Assembly (NCBI GenBank): GCA_002306345.1
Contig: DBRQ01000002.1
Span: 33,916-63,668 of the forward strand
Source of the DNA: Candidatus Pacebacteria bacterium UBA1364
Lineage (GTDB): Bacteria > Patescibacteriota > Microgenomatia > UBA1400 > PJMF01
Reading direction: 5' to 3'
Length of the DNA stretch: 29,753 nt
Shown here: in pieces, positions 7,340-14,713 of the stretch
Layout of the letters: every line of letters starts with the position of its first letter
Numbering within the stretch: the stretch's first letter is position 1
The notes under the pieces: model-generated
What the model saw: the letters and a program-made list of their open reading frames with translations, nothing else
The model's database searches: none
Told to the model about the DNA's origin: nothing
Position numbers and translations under genes: made by a program

Positions 7340-7740
7340 GGGGATGTATTGACTTGACGTAACATCTTTTAAATAGTGGCAGATGGTCTTTGGGTCAAAG
7401 ACCTAAAAAAGATCCAGACAACAAATGTCGATAAAATAATCTCAAAAGCAAAGACTGCTGTCAGCAATTTTGTTGCCAGTTTCAATGCTCCTGCTTTAGC
7501 TTATTGCTAAAAAAGGCATTTATTTATTTGTCTAAGTGATGCAAATAAGTAAGTGAAAACTCAGTCACTTGGCGGATTTTTTGAGGGCGCGTCTCAAAAA
7601 GTTCTAAGAAATAACGCGGATAAATCAGGAAAAGTTTGTTTATAAAACTTGCTGATTTTTAATCAAAAATAAACTATATCTGTAGAAATTATTTAAACAC
7701 TTAGTTACGGACGCGGGCTCATAACCCGCCATCTCCACAA
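7340..7740 (+). ncRNA. ssrA: tmRNA (transfer-messenger RNA)
   Basis: This RNA frees stalled ribosomes and tags the unfinished protein. Acceptor strands GGGGATG (7340-7346) and CATCTCC (7730-7736) pair over 7 bp with the G3-U pair that marks alanine identity. The long helix linking the tRNA part to the mRNA part is supported by CGTAAC/GTTACG, TTTAAAT/ATTTAAA and CAGAT/ATCTG. The tag frame starts at GCA 7448 and ends at TAA 7508-7510: 20 codons beginning Ala-Lys-Thr-Ala and ending Ala-Pro-Ala-Leu-Ala-Tyr-Cys. Two things are odd: the T-arm loop is CTCATAA instead of TTCRANY, and the 3' end reads ACAA, so CCA is not fully encoded and must be added. Length of about 400 nt is normal. Pseudoknots downstream of the tag were not resolved by eye. 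Confidence 0.95.
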
Positions 7741-7757
7741 AGAATAATGAAGTCTAA

Positions 7758-8609
7758 TTAACTGAAGCGTGATTTATTTAGCAAAAATTGAAGCATCATT
7801 TCTGAAATTGCTGTCTTAGAAATATTTTCCGCTCTTGGGAAAAAACAAGGAAAATTAACCTCTGTTAAATACGGATTGTTTGCTTCATCAAATATAATAT
7901 CAACCCCTGAGAAATCTAAACCTAATAATTGTGTAGCTTTTATTGCAATGTTTTCGACATCTTGAGAATATTTTTTAATAGCTACCTTTGGGTTTGAACC
8001 TTCATTGGAACGAAAGTCACCTTCTGGGGCTGAGTATTCAATCGAGTCGACAACTTGATTTCCTATCACGATTAATCGTGCAGATAAAGTTGTTTTAATA
8101 AATGATCGTAAAATAAATGTTTGATCACTTTTCATTAACAGATCAACCACAGAGAATAATGAATCAAGAGAATCTATTTTTACCACACCAACACCATGAC
8201 TTCCACCAACTGCTTTAAGAATAATTGGAAATCCGCCGAGATGCTTTACATTTTTAACCAAAGTAGATCGATCAGCAGAAAGTGCAAAAATTGTTTTCGG
8301 AATAGGTATATTATTTTTTTGATGAATGATTGAAGCATAGATTACATTGTCAACATATGATTGAGCTCTTTGTAAAGATTTATAGAAAGTGACGCTTTTT
8401 GTATTAATTAGCAGTTGCTCAATGATACGGCCCTTTTCAGTGGTCGAACTTCTGTAGAGCAAGTGTTGTTCTTGAATAGGCACAGGGGTTGAAAAATCAA
8501 AAGTATCCTGATCAATCCTAAGATATTCTATACCCAGTTTAGAACAAGCTTTGCTAAGAAGTTCATGCTGAAGTTGGTTGCGTACGTTCGTGATATGAAC
8601 AAATTTCAT
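7758..8609 (-). CDS. ATP-grasp ligase, RimK-like
   Basis: The protein has 283 residues of the ATP-grasp superfamily, closest in layout to RimK/LysX-type carboxylate-amine ligases. Visible parts are a pre-ATP-grasp domain (residues 1-95), the lysine strand and glycine-rich loop FPIILKAVGGSHGVGVVKI (about 128-146), the RimK-like EGDFRSNEGSN segment, and the metal-binding end GVDIIFDEANNPYLTEVNFP (Asp/Glu/Asn). Such enzymes join an amino acid to a protein or peptide carboxylate; the substrate cannot be told. At least six isoleucines use ATA, a codon I did not find in the first 180 codons of the neighbouring ftsK, and Ser is often TCA. With its position 17 bp from the 3' end of ssrA, this suggests horizontal gain. 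A -10-like TAAAAT lies 9 nt before the ATG. Confidence 0.85.
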   Translation of the reverse strand: MKFVHITNVRNQLQHELLSKACSKLGIEYLRIDQDTFDFSTPVPIQEQHLLYRSSTTEKGRIIEQLLINTKSVTFYKSLQRAQSYVDNVIYASIIHQKNNIPIPKTIFALSADRSTLVKNVKHLGGFPIILKAVGGSHGVGVVKIDSLDSLFSVVDLLMKSDQTFILRSFIKTTLSARLIVIGNQVVDSIEYSAPEGDFRSNEGSNPKVAIKKYSQDVENIAIKATQLLGLDFSGVDIIFDEANNPYLTEVNFPCFFPRAENISKTAISEMMLQFLLNKSRFS

Positions 8610-8631
8610 GATTGTGTTATTTTAGCTTTTT

Positions 8632-8668
8632 TGTCTCTAACGCCTGATTTCTAGCTCTTGAGACAGGC
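8632..8668 (-). promoter_or_regulatory. Possible pseudoknot between ftsK and the ATP-grasp gene
   Basis: Two interleaved pairings are possible: TGTCTC (8632-8637) with GAGACA (8660-8665), and GCCTG (8642-8646) with CAGGC (8664-8668). The order fits an H-type pseudoknot or two exclusive hairpins. It lies between the ftsK stop and the -10-like element of the next gene. The stems are short, so support is weak. Confidence 0.3.
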
Positions 8669-8685
8669 ACCCACTTTTTAAACAA

Positions 8686-10878
8686 TCAACCTTGTTGTTC
8701 TTTACTCATTAAAAACTCTCTGATTTTATTATTATTAACATCTCTGGGCTTGCTACCATCTGGTGGACCAACCAAACCCATTTCGTAAAGTTGATCTAAA
8801 ATCCTGGCGGCGCGGGCATAACCGACTGATAAACGACGCTGAATAAGAGAAGACGAAGCTTTGTCCGCTGTCAAAAAAAGCCGCGCCGCCTCCATACATC
8901 TATCATCAATCTCTGAGCTACTGCCATCAGTTCCCAAACTCCCACCAGTGACTTTACTAGATTGGTACTTAGTGACAATTTCTTCTTCATAATGCGGCTT
9001 TTGGCCTTGAGATTTAAGAAATTGAGTTAAATTATTAGTTTCCTCAGCGCTAACAAAAGTACCTTGGACACGAATAGGTTTGGGTTTGTCGGGAGCTTGA
9101 AAGAGCATGTCGCCGCGACCCAATAATTTTTCAGCACCAGGGGTGTCTAAAATGACTCGACTGTCCGTCATTGAAGTAACATTAAAAGCAATGCGGGTGG
9201 GAATATTGGCTTTAATCAAACCAGTTAAAATGTCTACTGACGGCCGTTGCGTCGCTAAAACCAAATGGATGCCAATAGCGCGCGCCATTTGGGCAATGCG
9301 GGTAACACTCTCTTCCACTTCTGATGGCGCAAACAACATCACATCGGCCAATTCATCAATTACAATCACGATGTTAGGCATGGTAGCCAATCCAGCCAGC
9401 TCGTTGTAATCATTGATATTTTTCACGCCAACTTCTTGCAACATCTTGTAACGCTTGTCCATCATCTGACAAGCCCATTTAAGCGCAGACACAACTTTAT
9501 TAGGTTCAACAATCACTGGAGTTAAAAGGTGTGGAATATCATTGTAACCAGTCAATTCAACCCGTTTAGGATCAACTAAAATAAATTTTACTTCCTCTGG
9601 AGTAGCTCTAAACAAAATTGAACATATAAAAGAATTAATACAAACAGATTTGCCGGACCCAGTTGAACCAGCAATTAATAAATGTGGCATTGAAGAAATA
9701 TCCACAATCGACGGATTACCTGATACATCAATCCCAAGAGCGACGGCCAATTTTGATTTGTGCTTTTTCATCGCTGGCGCAGACAGCATAGTTTTTAAAG
9801 TTACATATTCAGCACTGCGATTTGGCACTTCCACGCCAACCAAATTACGGCCAGGAATTGGCGCCTCAATACGAATTTGGCCAGTTGGTGCAGAAAGTGC
9901 TAGGGCTAAATCAGTGGAAAGAGCGGTAATCTTTGATAAACGAGTTCCTTTAGTAATGTCTAAAGCATATTGAGTCACTGCTGGACCAGGGTTATACTCA
10001 ACCACTTTCGCTTGAATACCAAATGAATCTAGAGTATTTTCAATAATTGTGGCGTTGCCCTTAACGTCCCCACGATCAGCCTTACCGCCAGATTTTTGTG
10101 AAAGCAGAGAGAGAGGTGGATACTCCCAAACCATTGGCGCAGAGGCGGCATTCAGAGCTTCCTGATTGTCCAGACTGGTGGCAGCGCCAGTTTGCTTTTT
10201 AATTTCATCTTCAATGATAGCTTTAGCGCTAGTGTTATCTTGTTCAATTTCGTTGTTAAATGAAGCACCTTTTTGCAAATTGGCTTTTTTACCCAAACCA
10301 AAACTAGGAATAAAAAAACCTTTAGCTTTTTTAATTTCTTTTTCCGTTACTTGATCAGCAAAAATATCTTTAGCAGACTTCGGTTCCTTGTTTTTTCTTT
10401 TAAAAGGTTTAGCTAGACCGGCAGCTAATTCTAGAAGAGAAGATTGAGACAAAATTAAAAAACCAGCAAGCAAAACAGCAACAAAAAAAGCGTATGAACC
10501 AGGAGCGGTAAATAATTTAGCAAAATTGATAAAAAGACTTTGCCCAATTTCACCACTTTGAGCCAAGCCCATTGTGCCTAGCATCAATAAAATTGTGCCT
10601 AGCAAAATGGTCGGTTTAGACCAAGCGTGCTTGCTACGTAACATCACTAAACCAGCGGCAAAAAAAACAAAGGGCAAAAAAAGCATTGCTACACCAAAAT
10701 TAGCAGTCAAAAGATCATTGATAAAAACCAGTAACTGACCTTTCCCAGTGAAAGAAATGAAAACCAAAATACCAAGCAACATTAAAAAAACCGCCACAAC
10801 AGAGTAGCTAGTGTCCGTCCTCATTTTGAGGCGGATTGCTTTACGTTTTTTTCTTCTACTTTTTTTAAACTTAGCCAT
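8686..10878 (-). CDS. ftsK: DNA translocase FtsK
   Basis: This is the septal DNA pump that clears chromosomes from the closing division site. It has 730 residues. A basic N-terminus is followed by four membrane helices (about residues 24-44, 57-79, 90-106 and 126-146), a charged linker, and the motor: Walker A GSTGSGKS (about 404-411), VDPKRVELTGYNDIPHL, Walker B IVIVIDELAD (about 503-512) and IHLVLATQRPSVD. The C-terminal winged-helix gamma domain (about 655-720, LIQRRLSVGYARAARILDQL) reads the polar DNA guide sequences. The linker is short compared with E. coli FtsK (1329 residues) and similar in size to SpoIIIE. An AAGG site lies about 9 nt before the ATG. The stop is TGA, at the place where the family normally ends, which supports the standard genetic code. 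Confidence 0.97.
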   Translation of the reverse strand: MAKFKKSRRKKRKAIRLKMRTDTSYSVVAVFLMLLGILVFISFTGKGQLLVFINDLLTANFGVAMLFLPFVFFAAGLVMLRSKHAWSKPTILLGTILLMLGTMGLAQSGEIGQSLFINFAKLFTAPGSYAFFVAVLLAGFLILSQSSLLELAAGLAKPFKRKNKEPKSAKDIFADQVTEKEIKKAKGFFIPSFGLGKKANLQKGASFNNEIEQDNTSAKAIIEDEIKKQTGAATSLDNQEALNAASAPMVWEYPPLSLLSQKSGGKADRGDVKGNATIIENTLDSFGIQAKVVEYNPGPAVTQYALDITKGTRLSKITALSTDLALALSAPTGQIRIEAPIPGRNLVGVEVPNRSAEYVTLKTMLSAPAMKKHKSKLAVALGIDVSGNPSIVDISSMPHLLIAGSTGSGKSVCINSFICSILFRATPEEVKFILVDPKRVELTGYNDIPHLLTPVIVEPNKVVSALKWACQMMDKRYKMLQEVGVKNINDYNELAGLATMPNIVIVIDELADVMLFAPSEVEESVTRIAQMARAIGIHLVLATQRPSVDILTGLIKANIPTRIAFNVTSMTDSRVILDTPGAEKLLGRGDMLFQAPDKPKPIRVQGTFVSAEETNNLTQFLKSQGQKPHYEEEIVTKYQSSKVTGGSLGTDGSSSEIDDRCMEAARLFLTADKASSSLIQRRLSVGYARAARILDQLYEMGLVGPPDGSKPRDVNNNKIREFLMSKEQQG

Positions 10879-10910
10879 AATAAAGCCTTATTAAAGACTT
10901 TGTTTGTAAC

Positions 10911-10947
10911 ATTATAGGATATAACACAAAACACCAATACAAGTCAA
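10911..10947 (-). promoter_or_regulatory. Promoter of ftsK
   Basis: On the minus strand TTGACT (10942-10947) is followed after 18 bp by TATATC (10918-10923) and, slightly downstream, a perfect TATAAT (10911-10916). Either hexamer could serve as the -10. The leader to the ATG at 10878 would be about 25-35 nt and contains an AAGG ribosome site. The 188-bp spacer also holds the palindrome AAGCTGCAGCTT close to the rnj end. Confidence 0.6.
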
Positions 10948-11066
10948 GTACCTTTTAATTGTTTAGTTTGATAAAACCAACAACTTTAGTCAAATACGAC
11001 TACATTTAAAGTGCATAAGCTGCAGCTTCTATTTAAGAGGAAAATTGTTCGGCTTGCAAGAGATAA

Positions 11067-12728
11067 CTATAATTCCACAATAACTGGCACTATCATTGGT
11101 TCTCTCTTAATGACTTTATAAAGTTTCTTGGCCAGTTTACGTTCAATTTTTTTCTTGAGGTCATCGTCTGTTATTGTTTGCGCTTCGACCTCAATAATTT
11201 CAGCGGTTTTCTCTTTAATAAAAGCAATCACTTCATCGGCTTCCTTCATAAACACAAAACCTCTGGAAACTACTTTCATTTTTGCTAAATCGAAAGTGCC
11301 CGCAATCTTGGGAATTACTAAAACGATGATTCCTGCTTTGGATAGGGAAAGTCGATCAGATAAAACAATCGGTCCAACATCACCAATACCTAAACCATCA
11401 ACCGCTTTAGCATTCAGTAAAACTTTATCAATCACTTTGATACCATTGTTATCAATTCCCAATACTTCGCCAGACTTGGGTAGTAGAACGTGTTGATTAT
11501 CATAACCTGCCGCGTTGGCCACAATTTTTCTAAAAATGGCACGGTGACGGTCAGCACCACCAATTGGCATCAGATATTTGGCAGATAAAGTATCGACTAA
11601 TTCTCTCTGTTCCACGCTGCTGGCGTGTCCAGAGCTGTGGATGTCTCTATTGATCTCTGGATAAACCACCTCGACGTTATTGGCAGACAATTCATCAATG
11701 GCAGCATAATAATTAATTTCATTACCAGGGATAATGTTTGCAGAAAAAATCACTTTATCTTGCGGAGTAATTTGAATAATAGGATGCTCGCCGTAAACGG
11801 CTCGCACCAAAGACGACCCCTCTTGTCCTTGGCTACCGGCAACGATAATACACAATTTATTATCGGCAATTTCAGCCAAGTGATTTTTGTCAGCTTGAAT
11901 TCCATCAGGAAAATGCAGTTTGTTGAGGAGGGAAGCTGATGCAACGTTTTGCTCAACACTACGACCAACAAAAGCAACTTTGCGTCCTAATTTGGCGCAA
12001 GCATTCACTACTTGTTGAATACGATGAATATGCGAACTCATTAAAGTCACTAAAATCTTGCCTTTAACATTTGCCATTTCTTTTTCTAAGGCTGGCCCAA
12101 CTGATGATTCAGATTTTGTCCAGACGTTCCTATCAACACGTAAAGAATCAACCAAAGCTAATAAAATACCTTGATCAGCCATTCTTTTTACTTCTGCCAT
12201 GTCAGATAAAATACCATCTATTGGTGCTTTATCTAGTTTAAAGTCGCTCCCGTGGTAAATTTTGCCAACCGGAGTGTTAATGACAATATGTTTAGTATCT
12301 GGCACTGAATGAGTCATAGCGATCAATTCAAAAGAAAAAAATTGACTTAATTTAATCATTTTTTTGTCTGGTACCACTTGAATTTCCCGATCAATTTTTT
12401 TATCCGATAAGCGATCTTGAGCAAAGCCAGCTGTCAAAGGTGAGGCATAGATGGGAAAGTTTGGTAAATCAGGCAATAAATAAGGTAAAGCCCCAATATG
12501 ATCATCGTGTCCGTGACTTAGTAACATCGCCACAATTTTCGCTCCATTTTGCACTTGTTCTTGTAAATAACTAATATCTGGAATTAAGGTATCCACTCCA
12601 GGCATGTACATATCTGGAAAGCCAATTCCACAATCTACCAGTAAAATTTCTTTTTCGTACTGATATAAATACATATTTTGGGTAACAGAACTCATCCCAC
12701 CCAAAGGTAAAAGTTTAAGTTTAGACAT
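11067..12728 (-). CDS. rnj: Ribonuclease J
   Basis: This is a metallo-beta-lactamase/beta-CASP ribonuclease with 5'-3' exonuclease and endonuclease activity on mRNA. It has 553 residues, the usual size. The metal-binding motif SHGHDDHIGALPYLL lies near residues 74-88, followed by HSVPDTKHIVINTPVGKIYHGSDFKLD as a longer block, the beta-CASP part with FVGRSVEQN, and HSSGHAS. The later family motif written PVHGE in Bacillus RNase J reads PIGGADRHRA here, so a conserved His-Gly-Glu is replaced. The protein ends in a basic C-terminal domain (KKIERKLAKKLYKVIKREPM). It lies upstream of ftsK on the same strand. The ATG follows a TACAAT -10 by only 5 nt, so the mRNA is probably leaderless. Confidence 0.96.
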   Translation of the reverse strand: MSKLKLLPLGGMSSVTQNMYLYQYEKEILLVDCGIGFPDMYMPGVDTLIPDISYLQEQVQNGAKIVAMLLSHGHDDHIGALPYLLPDLPNFPIYASPLTAGFAQDRLSDKKIDREIQVVPDKKMIKLSQFFSFELIAMTHSVPDTKHIVINTPVGKIYHGSDFKLDKAPIDGILSDMAEVKRMADQGILLALVDSLRVDRNVWTKSESSVGPALEKEMANVKGKILVTLMSSHIHRIQQVVNACAKLGRKVAFVGRSVEQNVASASLLNKLHFPDGIQADKNHLAEIADNKLCIIVAGSQGQEGSSLVRAVYGEHPIIQITPQDKVIFSANIIPGNEINYYAAIDELSANNVEVVYPEINRDIHSSGHASSVEQRELVDTLSAKYLMPIGGADRHRAIFRKIVANAAGYDNQHVLLPKSGEVLGIDNNGIKVIDKVLLNAKAVDGLGIGDVGPIVLSDRLSLSKAGIIVLVIPKIAGTFDLAKMKVVSRGFVFMKEADEVIAFIKEKTAEIIEVEAQTITDDDLKKKIERKLAKKLYKVIKREPMIVPVIVEL

Positions 12729-12733
12729 TATTT

Positions 12734-12739
12734 ATTGTA
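12734..12739 (-). promoter_or_regulatory. -10 element of rnj (TACAAT), leaderless arrangement
   Basis: TACAAT on the minus strand ends 5 nt before the rnj ATG with no ribosome-binding site between. The AT-rich 168-bp spacer 12729-12896 shows nothing else I can name. Confidence 0.5.
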
Positions 12740-12896
12740 AATTAGTTTTTATTCTTTAAGATTTCTTAAGCAAAGACATGTACTACTCACAATCTAAGAC
12801 ATTATAAAAACTATTTACTCCTTTCTTTAATATTTTTTACAAATTAATTTTTATTTCTTCAAGTTACTTGAATAAAATTATTGCTCACTTTTTACT

Positions 12897-13520
12897 CTAT
12901 AACAAAGCCTTCTTCACTGTTTCTTTGAATTCTTCGCTGCCGCTAGTTTCATCTATCCAAGCAATAATTTTAGTAATTTTGTTAAAATCTTGAATAAAAG
13001 ACTCCTTCACTTGAGTGGCTCGAAGCGCCGCTGCCGGATGGTACATGGGCAAAATAAACAGAGTTCGCTCATTCCATTTAATTTTATGTAGACGGCCGTG
13101 CACTTGTGAAACCTTGACATCAGGTAAAAATTTAGCCATGCTGAAACGACCCAGAGTCACAATTAATTTTGGTTTAATTAGATTGATTTCATCATCTAAA
13201 TATGGTTTAAAAGCTAAAATTTCACTAGGGAGTGGATCACGATTATCGGGTGGTCTAACTTTAATAATATTACTAATATAAACCTGATTTTCTGATAAAC
13301 CACTAGCTACTAAAATTTGACGCAGCAACTGCCCAGATCGACCAACAAATGGTCTTCTTTGCACACTTTCGTAATAACCAGGAGCCTCACCAATTAACAT
13401 GACTGAAGCATGTTCATTGCCTTCGCCATGCACAATATCGCTGACTTTTTGAACTAGAGGTAACTTTTGATAGTTTCTTTCCAAATCAGCTTGCAGCTCC
13501 TTGAGATCAGTGAAGTTCAT
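12897..13520 (-). CDS. Uracil-DNA glycosylase, family 4-like, without iron-sulfur cysteines
   Basis: This enzyme removes uracil from DNA at the start of base excision repair. The 207 residues carry the family's active-site motif GEAPGYYESVQRRPFVGRSG (about residues 44-63), the VYISNIIKVRPPDNRDPLP segment, LIVTLGRFSM, and the closing motif MYHPAAALRA with its catalytic-region His. Typical family 4 enzymes hold a [4Fe-4S] cluster with four cysteines, two near the N-terminus, one in the KCRPPGNR segment and one shortly after. Here the KCRPP position is Val, the later one Phe, and there is no cysteine anywhere in the protein. The fold is otherwise complete, so the cluster appears lost rather than the gene broken. 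An extended -10 lies 8 nt before the ATG. Confidence 0.92.
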   Translation of the reverse strand: MNFTDLKELQADLERNYQKLPLVQKVSDIVHGEGNEHASVMLIGEAPGYYESVQRRPFVGRSGQLLRQILVASGLSENQVYISNIIKVRPPDNRDPLPSEILAFKPYLDDEINLIKPKLIVTLGRFSMAKFLPDVKVSQVHGRLHKIKWNERTLFILPMYHPAAALRATQVKESFIQDFNKITKIIAWIDETSGSEEFKETVKKALL

Positions 13521-13528
13521 TAAAGATG

Positions 13529-13537
13529 ATTATATCA
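13529..13537 (-). promoter_or_regulatory. Extended -10 promoter of the uracil-DNA glycosylase gene (TGATATAAT)
   Basis: On the minus strand TGATATAAT ends 8 nt before the ATG at 13520. No Shine-Dalgarno site lies between, so the transcript would have a leader of at most a few bases. Confidence 0.6.
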
Positions 13538-13629
13538 AGAATTTAAAAGATGTGAGCTTAATAAACAAGTAAGCTAAATAAAACATAAATTTAAAGTAAG
13601 TGAAAAAACAGTTGCAAATTTAAGCTAAA

Positions 13630-14688
13630 CTAATAAGAAGGTAAGAAAATTTTATAGTTATCTGGACCAATTTCAACTTTATCGTATTTACCTTCAACAA
13701 TAATACGTGCCGCCTTACGGGCGGCACCCTGAATAGTTCGCTGCAGCGTACGCACACCAGCATCAAAACCAAGTGGACGAACCATTTTAAGCCACATTTC
13801 CTCACGAATAATAAATTGATCAGCGCGCAAACCAACTTCTTTTAACACTTTGGGCATGATATATTTCTTAGCAATAGCAATTTTTTCTTCGTCAGTGTAA
13901 GAAGGCATACTAATTTTTTCCATACGATCCATCACGGCAGTGGCAATGCGACGAGTATTATTGGCCGTCGCTAAAAAGATAGCCTGCGAAAGATCAATGG
14001 GGTAATTAATGTAATCATCAGTGAAAGCATAATTTTGTGCTGGATCAAGTAATTCTACTAAAACACCCATAATATCCATGTTCGCTTCTTCGGCTGCTCG
14101 ATCAATTTCATCAAGTAAAATAACCGGATTCATTACTCCAGCTTCGCACACTCCCTTGACGATTTTCCCTGGCTCGGAGCCTAAAATCAATCGAGAATTA
14201 CCGCGTAGCTCTTTAGCTGAACCTATGCCACCAAAAGGAATACGCACTAATTTACGACCCAAGGCCTCTGCTAACGAATAAGCGAAAGTGGTTTTACCAG
14301 TACCCACTAAACCAACTAATAATAAAATTGGGGCAGAAAACTCTTCGTCTTGCAGATTATTCTTTTGTAAATTGAGCACCGCCAAATACTCTAGAAAACG
14401 ATCTTTGACTTCTTGCATCCCAAAATGATGTTGATCAAAGATTTCTTTGGCTTTTGCAACATCCAAAGTGTCTTCTGTCTTTTTTCCAAAAGGAATACGC
14501 AAACACCAATCAATATAATGAGAAACTTTTTCATATTTCTCATCATAATTACCAATTTCAACACTGCGTTGCAGGGCGATGATTTCTTTTTTGAGCTGGT
14601 TGCGCATTGCTTCTGGCAATTCATTCTGCTCAACCTTAGCTGACAAAATAGCGATTTCCTGGTTAAGAACTTCTTGAAAATCTGACAT
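13630..14688 (-). CDS. Lon-like AAA+ ATPase without the protease domain
   Basis: The 352 residues match the ATPase module of Lon proteases. A helical region (1-70) with RIPFGKKTEDTLDVAKAKEI parallels the Lon segment before the AAA+ domain. It is followed by Walker A GLVGTGKT (about 126-133), pore-region sequence GSAKELRGNSRLILGSEPGK, Walker B ILLDEID (about 190-196), sensor 1 ATANN, the arginine-finger region MDRME, and the alpha domain ending GVRTLQRTIQGAARKAA. The protein ends where Lon would continue into its Ser-Lys peptidase domain, and the large Lon N-domain is also missing. It cannot cut proteins by itself, so it may act as an unfoldase or chaperone. The frame is intact. A -10-like TAAAAT lies 6 nt before the ATG. 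It is encoded downstream of the LPxxG surface protein. Confidence 0.92.
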   Translation of the reverse strand: MSDFQEVLNQEIAILSAKVEQNELPEAMRNQLKKEIIALQRSVEIGNYDEKYEKVSHYIDWCLRIPFGKKTEDTLDVAKAKEIFDQHHFGMQEVKDRFLEYLAVLNLQKNNLQDEEFSAPILLLVGLVGTGKTTFAYSLAEALGRKLVRIPFGGIGSAKELRGNSRLILGSEPGKIVKGVCEAGVMNPVILLDEIDRAAEEANMDIMGVLVELLDPAQNYAFTDDYINYPIDLSQAIFLATANNTRRIATAVMDRMEKISMPSYTDEEKIAIAKKYIMPKVLKEVGLRADQFIIREEMWLKMVRPLGFDAGVRTLQRTIQGAARKAARIIVEGKYDKVEIGPDNYKIFLPSY

Positions 14689-14694
14689 ATTTCT

Positions 14695-14700
14695 ATTTTA
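14695..14700 (-). promoter_or_regulatory. -10-like element of the Lon-like ATPase gene (TAAAAT)
   Basis: TAAAAT ends 6 nt before the ATG at 14688 on the minus strand and no Shine-Dalgarno site is present. In such AT-rich DNA this hexamer could arise by chance. Confidence 0.35.
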
Positions 14701-14713
14701 TTGTAGATCTAAC

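Noticed and set aside
7700..7740. A separate initiator tRNA-Met around the CTCATAA loop
   Set aside because: There is no D arm before it and no T arm after it, and the flanking bases pair with the 5' end of the tmRNA instead.
9107..9973. Plus-strand open frames opposite ftsK
   Set aside because: They are shadows of a conserved gene, show no family motif, and have odd Ser/Ile/Met-rich composition.
11128..11496. Plus-strand 122-residue open frame opposite rnj
   Set aside because: It mirrors RNase J codons, has no ribosome site and no recognisable domain.
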